A stretch of DNA of 64,000 nucleotides, taken from NCBI GenBank assembly GCA_903927005.1, contig CAIYLH010000115.1, positions 113,887-177,886 of the forward strand, in the 5' to 3' direction. Shown here in pieces: positions 20,875 through 31,491 of this stretch (position 1 is the stretch's first letter; each line of letters opens with the position of its first letter). The notes beneath the pieces are model-generated. The model was given only the letters and a program-made list of their open reading frames with translations, was not told the DNA's origin and did no database searches. Both the position numbers and the translations under genes were made by a program. This DNA comes from an uncultured Pseudomonadota bacterium. Lineage in GTDB: Bacteria > Pseudomonadota > Gammaproteobacteria > Steroidobacterales > Steroidobacteraceae.

Positions 20875-21651
20875 TTACACGCCGGTGACGCGGCCCTGTT
20901 TGCGCTCGAACAACAGGTCAGCCTGCACCGCGACCCCGTCCGTGGAGGTCGACACCGGGCCGATTCCGCTCAAGCCAAAGCCCCGTTGGTGCAGCCATGC
21001 GATGACCTCGTCTGCCAACGCCTGGCCGTCATAGAACTCAAGGAAGGAGCACTCGACATAAATGACATCGACCCAACCCAGCAGCGATTCGCAGCCCTGC
21101 AGCGCTGACAGCTCGAAGCCCTGCACGTCGATCTTGAGCAATGTCCCCTGCCCCATGCGCTCGGCGGATACGGCCGCCTCCAGTGGCAGAACCCGCACTT
21201 GCTCCAAGTGCGAGGCGTCGGTACCTGGAAAGTAGTGCCGTTGCCGGCGACCGATCGGCAGTAGCGACGACGAATCGGCTGACTTGGAAACGTGCATCGA
21301 GCACGTCGCATGCACAGGCCCGACGGCCGCCTCCACCAGTTCCACCTGAGGGTCGGCGCCATGCACCTGGCGAAACCGCCTCGCAGCCACCGGCAGAGGC
21401 TCAAACGCCAGGACCATCGCCTCGGGAAGGCAATGGCGCACTGCCAGCGTGAACTGTCCGACGTTCGCGCCTATATCGATGATCAGTCCCAGACGACGAC
21501 CGGACAGCGCCCGCAGGACCGCCGTGTGCTCGAGCGCCGCAGCCACGCCGTGCAGGAGCGCACGACGGTAACGAGTAACGCGCCCTAGACGCAGTGCCTT
21601 AAGCCCGATGCGCAGCCAGTTCTTCATTCTCTGTCCACGGACCGAACGCAT
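20875..21651 (-). CDS. FkbM-family methyltransferase
   Basis: LIIDIGANVGQFTLAVR, LLKIDVQGFELSALQGCE motifs. Confidence 0.88.
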   Translation of the reverse strand: MRSVRGQRMKNWLRIGLKALRLGRVTRYRRALLHGVAAALEHTAVLRALSGRRLGLIIDIGANVGQFTLAVRHCLPEAMVLAFEPLPVAARRFRQVHGADPQVELVEAAVGPVHATCSMHVSKSADSSSLLPIGRRQRHYFPGTDASHLEQVRVLPLEAAVSAERMGQGTLLKIDVQGFELSALQGCESLLGWVDVIYVECSFLEFYDGQALADEVIAWLHQRGFGLSGIGPVSTSTDGVAVQADLLFERKQGRVTGV

Positions 21652-21669
21652 GCATCTAGATCCGGCAGC

Positions 21670-23124
21670 TCAATACGCATTGCGGTGACCCAGCACGACA
21701 AATACCGTCTTGAACAGAATCTTGACGTCCAGAGCAAGCGACCAGTTGCTCAGATACTCAAGGTCATAGCGAACTCGCTGCTCCATCTTATCGAGGGTAT
21801 CCGTCTCGCCGCGCAAGCCATGTACCTGCGCCCATCCGGTGATCCCCGGCCGCACCTTGTGGCGCACCATGTAGCCGTTGATCCGCCGCCGATACAGCTC
21901 GTTGTGGGCAACCGCGTGTGGCCTTGGCCCGACCAGGCTCATCCCGCCTTCCAGCACGTTCAGCAGCTGCGGCAGCTCATCGATTGAAGTTCGCCGCAGG
22001 AAGCGCCCGATCGGCGTCACTCGCTGGTCATTGGCCGACGCCTGCCGAACCTCGGCTCCATCTTCCCGCACCGTCATGCTGCGGAATTTGTAGACGACGA
22101 TTTCGTCGCCGTGCAATCCGTAACGGCGCTGCTTGAACAACGCAGGTCCGGGCGAGGTCGCTCTCACCAGCAGACCAATCGCGAGCAACGCCGGCGCGAG
22201 CACCGCCACGCCGATTCCCGCGAGGACGATGTCCAGCATCCGCTTGCTCCATGCATTCATGCCACGCAGCGGCGTGTCGCAGATAGCTAGCGCCGGCAGC
22301 CCGTTGAGGTCTACGACCCGCGCCTGTATCAGGTCGAATCCAAAGACATCAGGAACGAAATATACGGTCGCTGTCGTATTTCTAAGGTCGGCCAATAGAT
22401 CGCGAATGCGCGGCGAATTCGAGATCGGCAGCGTGATATAGACGATGCTGATGCCCTCCCGGCGCACAAATTCACCGAGTTCGGCACAGCGGCCGACAAG
22501 TTCGCCGCGGAGCGCGACGTCCACCAGTCGCTCCGGTGAACGATAGTCAAAGTAGCCATGGAATGCTGCGGCGGGCAGCCGCCGAGCAAGCTCGGTACCG
22601 GCGTTACCGGCGCCCACGATGACGTGACGGCTGGCGACAACCCCACGGCGGTTGAGCCAGCGCGCAAGCTGAACCTGCACCTCCTGCATCACGATCAGCA
22701 GCGCCGCGCTCGAACCGAACCAGCTGAGCATCACGCTGCGGGAAAACGCATCACTGACCTTGAGTGAAAACCCGACCAGCAGCAGCACACCGCAAACCGC
22801 GCTCCATTCGAGCATTGTTCGCGCCACGAGCCTTGAGGGCACAGCGCCGTAGTTCAAGATGCCGCGGAGATCCGGAGGGCTCAATAACTTGCTGCAAAGC
22901 GCTACGGCGAGCACACCAACGACGAGGTAGCCGAGTGAAAACGTCTCATCAAAGACAAGCAGACAGGCGAACAGCGACACAATCACCGCTGCGATGTCGA
23001 GGCGTTCTATGAGGATAAGAGCCAGCGGCGGCCCCTCGCCGATCTGCACACGCGGAGTCGCTGCCTTGGCGGAAGATTCGCCTGCTGGCAACGAGTGGGG
23101 CGAAGGAACTTGGGCGGCGCTCAT
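21670..23124 (-). CDS. Undecaprenyl-phosphate glucose phosphotransferase (polyprenyl glycosylphosphotransferase, WcaJ/EpsE-like)
   Basis: RMLDIVLAGIGVAVLAPALLAIGLLVRATSPGPALFKQRRYGLHGDEIVVYKFRSM; RRTSIDELPQLLNVLEGGMSLVGPRPH. Confidence 0.92.
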   Translation of the reverse strand: MSAAQVPSPHSLPAGESSAKAATPRVQIGEGPPLALILIERLDIAAVIVSLFACLLVFDETFSLGYLVVGVLAVALCSKLLSPPDLRGILNYGAVPSRLVARTMLEWSAVCGVLLLVGFSLKVSDAFSRSVMLSWFGSSAALLIVMQEVQVQLARWLNRRGVVASRHVIVGAGNAGTELARRLPAAAFHGYFDYRSPERLVDVALRGELVGRCAELGEFVRREGISIVYITLPISNSPRIRDLLADLRNTTATVYFVPDVFGFDLIQARVVDLNGLPALAICDTPLRGMNAWSKRMLDIVLAGIGVAVLAPALLAIGLLVRATSPGPALFKQRRYGLHGDEIVVYKFRSMTVREDGAEVRQASANDQRVTPIGRFLRRTSIDELPQLLNVLEGGMSLVGPRPHAVAHNELYRRRINGYMVRHKVRPGITGWAQVHGLRGETDTLDKMEQRVRYDLEYLSNWSLALDVKILFKTVFVVLGHRNAY

Positions 23125-23212
23125 CTTGAGGCGAACCGTGCACGAACTGGACCGCGATTTTGACTGCAGTTCGGTGACAGCTGGATGACACGACGCCAAT
23201 CTGATCCGCTCG

Positions 23213-24475
23213 TCAAACGGCTGCGGCCACCCGTCGCAACGGACTGTTCAGTCCCAGCGGCGCCACGCTCTCGTGACCGAATGCCTCTGCCAGGACCGCA
23301 TTGACTTCCCAAAGTCCACGCGCGAGTTCACGACCCGCAAGTCCAAGCTGCTCCCGCAAGGCAGGATCGGCCACGAGCTCGACAATCGCCTCCGCAAGCG
23401 CCCCAGCGTCACCTGGCGGCACGATCCGCCCGACACGCGCCACCAGGCGACCCAATTCGGACTCTGGCGCGGCACTGGCGATAACCGCCCGGCCACTGGC
23501 GAGCATCGTCGTCAACTTTGATGGCATGACCAAGTCTGCAGCGCCGGCGCGCTGCGGCAGCAGGTGAATGTCTGCCGAGCTCATCAAGTCATTGAGCAGC
23601 TCAAGTGGCTGTAACGGCAGGAACCGGACGTTGGCAAGGTCGCCGGCGCCCCTCTCCAGCTCTGTCCGCACCGGGCCGTCACCGCAAAGCAGAAGCTCGA
23701 CGCGCACGCGGTCACCGATCCGGCGGACAGCGTCTACGAGAAGCTCCAATCCCTGCTTCGCTCCGAATGTTCCGGAATACAGCAAGACCGTCGTGTCATC
23801 CGCGATACCCAGCTCAGCCCGTAAAACCGTCCTGCGCGGTAACGGGTGGACGCGCTCGAAATCCGTCCAATTCGGAAACAGGTGGCGGCACTGCGGAGCG
23901 ACGCCCTTCGCGGCCAACCGCTCAAGCATCTTTCCGGAAATCGTCGAAACGCGGTCAAACCGGCGTAGCAGCCAACGTTCGACGCTGTTGAGGATGCGAC
24001 GGCTGAGGCCCGATTTCAGCATACCCAGCTCGAATGCGGCGTCGAGTTCAAAGTCCTGCACGTGCAGCCAGCAGGCAGCGCCGGACAACCGTGCGGCGAG
24101 CCAGGCCACCGGCGCGCAGGCGAGAGGAGGTTCCACGACAAATACCAGATCGGGCCGCCAGGTGAGCGCGTGCCACAGCGTCGCAGGGGCGCTGCTAAGG
24201 CCAAACGAGACCAGGTGAAGAATCCGCTGTCGCCCAGTAGGCTGGGAGGGCACGTACAGCGGGCAACGCAGCACCGACACCTTTCCTGCGCGCTCGCGCC
24301 GGTAGTGTGCGCCGGAAAAGCCCGCCGACACGCGCCACGCCGGGTAGTAAGGCGGGGCCGTAACGACCCTGACTTCCGCGCCAGCGGCCGCCAGCCAGTG
24401 CGCCATCTCGCCGGTGTACTTGCCGATGCCGGTCAGTTCTGGAGAAAAGTTCAGCCCGGTAATCAAGATCTTCAT
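23213..24475 (-). CDS. WcaI-family glycosyltransferase (GT4-like)
   Basis: MKILITGLNFSPELTGIGKYTGEMAHWL, PPYYPAW; start internal to supplied ORF. Confidence 0.85.
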   Translation of the reverse strand: MKILITGLNFSPELTGIGKYTGEMAHWLAAAGAEVRVVTAPPYYPAWRVSAGFSGAHYRRERAGKVSVLRCPLYVPSQPTGRQRILHLVSFGLSSAPATLWHALTWRPDLVFVVEPPLACAPVAWLAARLSGAACWLHVQDFELDAAFELGMLKSGLSRRILNSVERWLLRRFDRVSTISGKMLERLAAKGVAPQCRHLFPNWTDFERVHPLPRRTVLRAELGIADDTTVLLYSGTFGAKQGLELLVDAVRRIGDRVRVELLLCGDGPVRTELERGAGDLANVRFLPLQPLELLNDLMSSADIHLLPQRAGAADLVMPSKLTTMLASGRAVIASAAPESELGRLVARVGRIVPPGDAGALAEAIVELVADPALREQLGLAGRELARGLWEVNAVLAEAFGHESVAPLGLNSPLRRVAAAV

Positions 24476-24550
24476 ATTCAAACCGTAGCATCCCAATGTT
24501 GTGCGCTCGTTACAGCGCAGCGTCACACACACTTACGCCGAGGATGCCGA

Positions 24551-25756
24551 GTGAAGATTCTTCTGGTTTTGGCCTCGCTGAACCCGGCCGATGGCGGCCC
24601 ACCCGAGTCAATGCGCACACTTAGCCGCGCGTTCGCACGGGCGGGTCACTACGTGGAAATCGTTACTCTCGATGATCCGACCGACCCCTGGCTCGGGGAT
24701 CTGGACTGCCCCGTGGCCGCGCTAGGCCCAGGACGACTCGGAAAGTACCGCTACGCACCGGCATTCAAGCAGTGGCTGCTACGCCGCGCGCCGGAGTTCG
24801 ATATCGTCGTAATCAACGGTGTCTACCAGTACCATTCGTTCGCGACTTGGAAGGTCATGACGTCACTGGCTCGTCCGTACGTCGCGTTCACGCACGGGGC
24901 GCTCGATCCTTGGTTCAAGCGGCGCTACCCGCTAAAGCACGTCAAGAAGTTGCTCTACTGGCCCTGGGCGGACTATCGGGTCCTGCGCGACGCGGCGCGA
25001 GTGCTGTTCACCACAGACGACGAACGGATGCTCGCCCGCCAGTCATTCTGGCTATACCGAGTGCGCGAGGCCATCGTTGGATATGGTACCGCTGCTCCGC
25101 CCGCAGCCACCGCGGCCCAGCTCGAGGGGTTCTACGCCCGCTTTCCACAACTGCGCGGACGCCGAATCATTCTTTTTCTTAGCCGGATCCACCCGAAAAA
25201 AGGTTGCCAGCTTCTGTTCGAGGCGTTCGCGCGCTGCAAGGATCTGGACCCCAACTCCCGCTTGGTGATGGCCGGACCGGATTCCGTGGGCTGGCGCAAG
25301 CAGCTGGAGCCACTAGCGGCGCAGCTTGGCATCACGGATCGTGTCGTCTGGACAGGGATGCTCAGCGGCGACGACAAATGGGGCGCGTATAGGGCCGCAG
25401 ATGCCTTCGCGTTAACATCCCACACGGAGAACTTCGGCATCGTCGTCGTTGAGGCGCTGGCGTGCGGAACGCCGGTGCTTATCTCGAATCGGGTCAACAT
25501 CTGGCGCGAGGTCGAGACAGCAGGCGCCGGACTTGTCGCCCCCGACACGCTCGAAGGCTCCGCTCAACTGCTGCAACAGTGGTTAACCCTGCCACCCGAG
25601 AGAGCCGCCGAAATGCGCGATTGCGCAGCACGCCTCTTCAAGGCGAACTTCGAGATCAACGCTGTCGCTGCGGTCATCGTGCGAGCGTTCGAACTCGCCG
25701 CCAAAGATTCGGCACCACCGGCGCTGACGGCTTCCCCACCGGCGGATCCAACATGA
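24551..25756 (+). CDS. Glycosyltransferase family 4 (GTG start)
   Basis: VKILLVLASLNPADGGPPESMRTLSRAFARAGHYVEIVT; RIHPKKGCQLLFEAFA; HTENFGIVVVEALACGTPVLIS. Confidence 0.85.
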   Translation: MKILLVLASLNPADGGPPESMRTLSRAFARAGHYVEIVTLDDPTDPWLGDLDCPVAALGPGRLGKYRYAPAFKQWLLRRAPEFDIVVINGVYQYHSFATWKVMTSLARPYVAFTHGALDPWFKRRYPLKHVKKLLYWPWADYRVLRDAARVLFTTDDERMLARQSFWLYRVREAIVGYGTAAPPAATAAQLEGFYARFPQLRGRRIILFLSRIHPKKGCQLLFEAFARCKDLDPNSRLVMAGPDSVGWRKQLEPLAAQLGITDRVVWTGMLSGDDKWGAYRAADAFALTSHTENFGIVVVEALACGTPVLISNRVNIWREVETAGAGLVAPDTLEGSAQLLQQWLTLPPERAAEMRDCAARLFKANFEINAVAAVIVRAFELAAKDSAPPALTASPPADPT

Positions 25757-26526
25757 CTACTCTCGCTCGGCTGTACAAGGGCGCCTCGGTGCTTCGCGCC
25801 ATCGCGGTCGCCCGGCTCGCCAGCATAACTGGCGGCACAGACGCCCCGGTGTTCCTCGACGTAGGCGCGCGCGGCGGCCTGTCACCACGGTGGGACTTGG
25901 TTGCGCGCTCGGGGCTGATCTCACCGGTCTTTGTCGAGGCGGACCACGTCGAGGCCTCCCGCCTCGCCCTGCGTCATCCACGCGCACGCTTAATCGCGAC
26001 AGCCGTCGGCGCAGTGGACAACGCCGAGCTGCAGCTACACCTGACGCGCGAACCCGGCCGATCCTCCCTGCTGCGCCCCGACGTCGAACGCTTGCGCGAG
26101 TTCGGCGATCTCGAGAGTTGGGAAATCCTCGAACAGCGACCACTGACAGTACGCCGACTGGACCGCGTCTGGCCGGACGGTTGCCCCACGCCGACCTACG
26201 TAAAGATTGATGTGCAGGGCTTCGAGCTTCAGGTCATTGAAGGCATGGGGGCGCTTCTGGACTCGGTGCAATGCATAGAACTCGAGGCGATGCTGGCGCC
26301 TGCGTACATAGGCCAGCCGACGCTGACGCAAGTCGCCGAATGCCTAATGACCCACGGCTTCGATCTGGTACGTCTGGCATCGATGGGCCTGTACGGTGGC
26401 CGAGCGATGCTTGAATTCAATGCATTCTGGGTCCGACGTGAATCGCATCAGGACCCGCAGGTCAAATTCTGGAAGGCCGTAAACGGCGTAGGCTCGGTTC
26501 ACCGGGCGGTCGTCTGGGGTTACTGA
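25753..26526 (+). CDS. FkbM-family methyltransferase (second copy in locus)
   Basis: VFLDVGARGGLSPRW; YVKIDVQGFELQVIEGM; 4-bp ATGA overlap with preceding GT. Confidence 0.82.
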   Translation: MTTLARLYKGASVLRAIAVARLASITGGTDAPVFLDVGARGGLSPRWDLVARSGLISPVFVEADHVEASRLALRHPRARLIATAVGAVDNAELQLHLTREPGRSSLLRPDVERLREFGDLESWEILEQRPLTVRRLDRVWPDGCPTPTYVKIDVQGFELQVIEGMGALLDSVQCIELEAMLAPAYIGQPTLTQVAECLMTHGFDLVRLASMGLYGGRAMLEFNAFWVRRESHQDPQVKFWKAVNGVGSVHRAVVWGY

Positions 26527-26556
26527 GGTACATCTACTGGTGGCGAGCCGATGCGA

Positions 26557-28698
26557 TTAGTGAAAACTCGACGGATCGATTGAACGTCCTTCGCGAACCC
26601 ACTGCAGATGATGCCGGAATGGCCCGATCTGCGAGTCGATGAAGAGTCCCCTGTAAATGGCACCAGGCTGTGCACTGCCCGTGATCTGGCTGCCCCAAGC
26701 AGAAAGCACCTGTCGGCCGGTGGGCGCAACCAGGGTTCCGCCACGCTGACCGAAGACCGTGTTGACGAACAGCGTTCCAATGCCGTTTGACTGCGTGTCG
26801 GTCACCACTTCAGGACCAGAGCCACGCCACTCGCTGTTCAGCATGTAGAAGTAATAGGTCGCGGTACTGCCATGATCGGCCACCTCGATCGCCGTGTGAC
26901 CGTGCACGTTGTTGATCAGGGCGTTGTACCAGGTCAGGTTCACCGCCGCCTGCGTATGCGTTAGCTGACCCACATCTTCGAACACATTATCCAACCAGAC
27001 TTCGCCGCCGGAACTCCTATCGGCGACCCAATCCCACGTGGCGCCGTGGATACGCTGGAACTGGCAGTCGATAAAGGCCTGCTTGTCGGCATAGTTCATG
27101 CCTGGACCAGAACCATGACCGCGCCCACGAATGGCGACTGGAACGTCGGCGATGTCCACATGCTGCCAGAGGTTCGAGTCGAGGCCGGTGATGTCGCTCA
27201 GCTCAACCGCAGCGACGCGCTGTTGCAGAAATTTCAGGTCGCTGAAGGTGCTCCACGCCACCGTGGCCGATGGCCCCAGATCACTCTCATCGCCAGACCA
27301 ACGAATTCCATGACTGCCACCGGAGAATGTCAGCCTGGACAGGACAACTCTTACATCGGCGTCGCGGCGCTGCCAGCGCGCTCGCCAAGAACGGCCCTTG
27401 ATAATAGGAAAATCGCCAGCGGCGACGAGGACGGCGGCGCCCTCGCGCGGCCCGATCAAGCCTTCAATAGCATCGGGCGTCCCCAGTTCAAGCGGCCGGT
27501 GGAGGACATATATGCCCGCAGCAAGCGAAACAACATGCTCTTTGTCGAGGCGCGCCTGCAGTGCAGGCCGAGCGTCAGCCGAAAGCTGTTCCGCTGTCGG
27601 CGCTACGGCAACGCCAATGTCGCGCCGCTGAGGCCGCGGCAAGGAGCGCAACCCCAGTCCAGCCGGCAAGGCCACGTTCGCGTCAATTTCCTCGGCAACG
27701 CCCGCCTGCGTCCGGGCCAACACCTGCCGCCGAGCGCGCAGCGGCGGTAGCGCATCGTCGACGCGAGTGACCCCCTCGTCCTGCACGTTGAGCCAGTCAG
27801 CCACCTCACGCAGGGAAACGTCCGCGCGAGCGCCATTTCCAGCCTTGCCGTGCTGGAAGACCGTGACCAGTCGATCGACGCGCGCGAACTTAGCCAATAC
27901 CGCTTCCGGTGCTCGCACCGATGAACCACCCGATAAGCCGACGCTGACGACTCCCGCCGCACCATTGATCGAGAAGCATTCGTTGGCGTACCTGTGCTCG
28001 CTATTCCAGGATTCACAGTCCCAGCCGACCAACCACAATTCACCAACGTCGCGCCACAACGCTCCGGCCTGCGGCGTTACCAGCGAAATCCCGACCATCG
28101 CGTTACCGAAGCTCCGCTCCGAGGCGTTACCCTGCCAGTCAAGTACCGGGCCTTTCCAGTAGCTGAGCAACCGTGAAAACAAGGAGTCACGCACGTACCC
28201 GGAATGCGCATGGCGAACCCGCAGCCCGCCAAATTCTTGCAATACCAGCCTGTTTACCCGGCTACCCTCCGCAAGTTCGACCTTGAGCCGGCCTGCGCCG
28301 CCAGCGCGACCGCCGTTTGCACCGACAATATTTACATCGTCATTGGGCTCACCGCCGGTAAGCACGATGTCGGGGGCATCCCGTGCCGCACCGGTGATGC
28401 CGCTGATCTGAACATTTGAGACGCCGCCCGGAATGATCAGTACCGGCAGGCGAGTATTCCAGCCGCCTTGAATTCTCTGTCCGGACCGCAGCACCAGCGT
28501 CGCCGCAGGCGATGTTGCATAGTCAGCATCATCATCGAGCACCACCGCGCCCGCCCTGTCCAACTCCGCCTGTAGAGCGTCACGATGGCCCACCGACACA
28601 TGCACCGAGGGCGCCGCAAACGCCGGCAGCGCGGCTAGCAGGAGCAGCAACACCCTCGCAACTGGCCCAATTCGGCGTAGCCGCTCAGACACCGGCAT
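26557..28698 (-). CDS. Secreted right-handed parallel beta-helix-like protein (candidate polysaccharide lyase/hydrolase)
   Basis: Signal peptide RVLLLLLAALPAFA; long Gly/Asn/Val-rich repeats (GGVSNVQISGITGAARDAPDIVLTGGEPNDDVNIVGANGG); inside the EPS locus. Confidence 0.6.
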   Translation of the reverse strand: MPVSERLRRIGPVARVLLLLLAALPAFAAPSVHVSVGHRDALQAELDRAGAVVLDDDADYATSPAATLVLRSGQRIQGGWNTRLPVLIIPGGVSNVQISGITGAARDAPDIVLTGGEPNDDVNIVGANGGRAGGAGRLKVELAEGSRVNRLVLQEFGGLRVRHAHSGYVRDSLFSRLLSYWKGPVLDWQGNASERSFGNAMVGISLVTPQAGALWRDVGELWLVGWDCESWNSEHRYANECFSINGAAGVVSVGLSGGSSVRAPEAVLAKFARVDRLVTVFQHGKAGNGARADVSLREVADWLNVQDEGVTRVDDALPPLRARRQVLARTQAGVAEEIDANVALPAGLGLRSLPRPQRRDIGVAVAPTAEQLSADARPALQARLDKEHVVSLAAGIYVLHRPLELGTPDAIEGLIGPREGAAVLVAAGDFPIIKGRSWRARWQRRDADVRVVLSRLTFSGGSHGIRWSGDESDLGPSATVAWSTFSDLKFLQQRVAAVELSDITGLDSNLWQHVDIADVPVAIRGRGHGSGPGMNYADKQAFIDCQFQRIHGATWDWVADRSSGGEVWLDNVFEDVGQLTHTQAAVNLTWYNALINNVHGHTAIEVADHGSTATYYFYMLNSEWRGSGPEVVTDTQSNGIGTLFVNTVFGQRGGTLVAPTGRQVLSAWGSQITGSAQPGAIYRGLFIDSQIGPFRHHLQWVREGRSIDPSSFH

Positions 28699-29935
28699 CC
28701 TCGAGAAGATCCGCCGCACGGCGCGCAAATGTAGCCCATGTGAAAGAAGCCGCACGCGCTGCGGCATTTCGCCCCATCTGCGCGCACAACGCCGGATTAG
28801 AACGCAGACGCTCGAGCCGATCCGTTATCGCCTCGGGATCCCGGCTCGGCACGATGAAACCATCGATGCCATCGCGGACGACCTGATCAGGTCCATTGGC
28901 GGTCGCGATCACCGGCAAGCCACAGGCCATCGCCTCGAGGACGACGAGCGGCATGCCCTCGAGCAACGTTGGGAAGACGAAGACGTCGCAGCCACGCAGG
29001 GTTGCTGCGAGCTTCGGCCGGGTAAGGTGCGGCACATGCTCGACGATGTCCCGATACGGAGTGAGTGGCGCACTCGATCCGACGATGTGGCCGATCAGGC
29101 TCAGTCGAGTATCGTCGCGGGCAAACGCCGCGTAGCCTTTCAACAGGTAGGACAGCCCCTTGCGCTGGCCGATCTGGCCAACAAAAACGGCCCGGAATGG
29201 CCCGTCGGGCCGCGGCGGGCGAGACTCGCCAAACACACTCAAATCGACTCCGTACGGCACTACCGCGATCCGCGCTGCCTCGACACCCTCGGCGGCGAAG
29301 CTCCTGGCAACGAATTCCGAACCAACCAATATGCAGTCGGCGGCGTCGATCTCAGCGTCGAGCTCGTCCAGATACGCAGGCGTAAAGTGAGTCAATTCAG
29401 GCCAGGTACTGGCGAACTCCGGTTCACGCTCTGCCTCCTCCGCCCGCAACGCCAAATGGTACCGATGATGCGCTATCGGGTAACTGACGATGCAGCGTGT
29501 CCCGCGGCGTTTGGCGACGGCAAAAGCGTCTCGAGCAAATCCCGGATATGAAATCACCGCTGATGCCGATGGCGCACGGTATCCAGCCCTGCGACGGACC
29601 GCGGCACGTACCGCCTCATGCAGGGAATGGCCCCATTGCTGGCGCAGCATCGGTGCCAAAAAGCTGGCGCGCAGCGCGAGCGCCGCGCCCAGGTCGGCCA
29701 TTACGCCAGCTTCATCAGTAAGGTCCGCCAGTGCCTGCGAGCCGAGCCGGCGACGCCCGAAGGTCGCGGCGTAGCGGGAGCCTAGACCGGGCAAGCGCGC
29801 CAGCATCCGCTCCCAGCCGCGGCCCTTGTTGACGTAGGGCCGCACCATGCACTGGAGCCCGCCCCGATTGACGAGCTCAAGGGCAAGTTGGTTCAGTTCG
29901 GGGGCGTTGAAATTGACGATCAGGACAGCAGACAC
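28685..29935 (-). CDS. Glycosyltransferase family 4 (probable GTG start preceded by AAGGATCT)
   Basis: FVGQIGQRKGLSYLLKGY; VFVFPTLLEGMPLVVLEAMACGLPVIATANG. Confidence 0.85.
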   Translation of the reverse strand: MSAVLIVNFNAPELNQLALELVNRGGLQCMVRPYVNKGRGWERMLARLPGLGSRYAATFGRRRLGSQALADLTDEAGVMADLGAALALRASFLAPMLRQQWGHSLHEAVRAAVRRRAGYRAPSASAVISYPGFARDAFAVAKRRGTRCIVSYPIAHHRYHLALRAEEAEREPEFASTWPELTHFTPAYLDELDAEIDAADCILVGSEFVARSFAAEGVEAARIAVVPYGVDLSVFGESRPPRPDGPFRAVFVGQIGQRKGLSYLLKGYAAFARDDTRLSLIGHIVGSSAPLTPYRDIVEHVPHLTRPKLAATLRGCDVFVFPTLLEGMPLVVLEAMACGLPVIATANGPDQVVRDGIDGFIVPSRDPEAITDRLERLRSNPALCAQMGRNAAARAASFTWATFARRAADLLEDAGV

Positions 29936-30045
29936 GGAGATCCTTGATCTGGAGCCGTCCAAACGCAGCCGCCGCAAGAGCCAACGGTCCGATTGTGGCG
30001 CACGGCGGCCGTACCGATACGTTAACTCCCGCCGATGACTGATTT

Positions 30046-31491
30046 GTGGCACTGCCCATCATTGATGCAGTGACGCATCCCGGCAACAAATTAGCAGTAA
30101 AGTCGTGCTCCTCCACCGGGACTGCCCCGCCCTCCCCGTTGCCGGACGCCCTCTTGTCCCACCGACAGTCGCGGATAAACTCGCCCTTGGCGGCCATCTC
30201 TCAGGGGGTTGTCGTCAACTTTCTGGCGACTTTGGCCACCGTGATTGGTGGGATTGTCACTGCCCGCGGCCTCGGCGTCGGCGGGCGCGGCATCGTCGCG
30301 GCCTTGATTGCGCTGCCGACATTCGTATCCTTCGTAGCGACAGCCGGCCTGCCATCGGCACTGATATATGAAGCACGCAAGAATCCGTCGGCCGCGTCGC
30401 CGCTGTTCGGCGCCGCTTTGCTGCTTGGACTGCTGATTGGACTCATGGCGACCGCCGCCACCTGGCTGTACACCCCGCGCATGCTGGCAACCCTGCCAGC
30501 CGATCTGGTCGCGACCGGTCGGCTGCTGGCGGCCTTCGCCTTCGCTGGCATCCTTAGCAACGTCGGCGTAGCAGCGCTGCAGGCGGCAGGGCAATTCTCT
30601 GCCTGCAACGCGATTCGGCTCGCACAGCCCTTGCTGCAACTGGCTGGTCTCGCGGCACTGGAGACCTGCGGGCATTTGGAACCGGTCCCCATCGCGATAC
30701 TGACGCTGGCCGCCGGCCTCCCCGGCCTACTATGGAGCCTTGCCTGGATGGCACGCCGACAACTTCCACAGCGCAGCGAATTGGCATGCGCGCTTCGTCG
30801 CCTGACGAACTATGCAAGTCGCGCGGCAGGCGGCGAGCTCGTCGTCGGAATGACCAGCCAAATAGACAAAGTCATCGTAGTAGGACTGTTTGCGCCGGAA
30901 GCGCTAGGACTGTACGTCGTCGCCATGAGCCTATCGCGGGTGTTGGCGATCATCCCGTCCGCGGTGGTGCCTGTGCTGTTTCCCTCCACCGCCGGACGCG
31001 CCGAGTGCGAGGTGATGAACTTGACCTCGCGCGCAGCAGCAATGACAGCGCTGTGCGTCGCGGCTGGGGCAGTGGCGCTCGGCGCACTCGGCCCGTGGCT
31101 GCTGGCTCTCTTCTACGGCGCCGAGTTCGCCCATGCGGACGTGGCTTTCCGCCTGCTGCTGGCCGAGGCTGCGGTGTCGGCAGTGGCACAGGTGCTCGCA
31201 CAGGCCTTCATGGCCCTGAACCGACCGGTTCTGGCCGGCCTGCAGCAAGTACTCGGCGTGGCAGTTGCGATCGCACTGCTGTACGCGCTGGCCCCGCACT
31301 GGGGCATCAACGGCGCTGCCCTCGCGCTGCTGATCGCCGCCATGGTGCGTCTGGCGTCAATTTACGGCTGCTTCACCGCCATCGGCACCGGCATGCCGCA
31401 CCTGACGGCACACTTCGGCCCGAACCTGTTGTTATTGCGAAGCATGGCCGCCAGTCGCCTACCGACCTGCTTCGGCAGGATGCCTCCATGA
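30046..31491 (+). CDS. Polysaccharide flippase / oligosaccharide translocase (Wzx-like)
   Basis: Polytopic protein; VVVNFLATLATVIGGIVTARGLGVGGRG N-terminal signature; within GT cluster. Confidence 0.82.
   Translation: MALPIIDAVTHPGNKLAVKSCSSTGTAPPSPLPDALLSHRQSRINSPLAAISQGVVVNFLATLATVIGGIVTARGLGVGGRGIVAALIALPTFVSFVATAGLPSALIYEARKNPSAASPLFGAALLLGLLIGLMATAATWLYTPRMLATLPADLVATGRLLAAFAFAGILSNVGVAALQAAGQFSACNAIRLAQPLLQLAGLAALETCGHLEPVPIAILTLAAGLPGLLWSLAWMARRQLPQRSELACALRRLTNYASRAAGGELVVGMTSQIDKVIVVGLFAPEALGLYVVAMSLSRVLAIIPSAVVPVLFPSTAGRAECEVMNLTSRAAAMTALCVAAGAVALGALGPWLLALFYGAEFAHADVAFRLLLAEAAVSAVAQVLAQAFMALNRPVLAGLQQVLGVAVAIALLYALAPHWGINGAALALLIAAMVRLASIYGCFTAIGTGMPHLTAHFGPNLLLLRSMAASRLPTCFGRMPP

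Noticed and set aside
24062-24550. N-terminal extension of the 24551-25756 glycosyltransferase ORF
   Set aside because: Antisense to the WcaI-like gene; canonical GT start VKILLVLASLNPADGG follows a GTG at 24551
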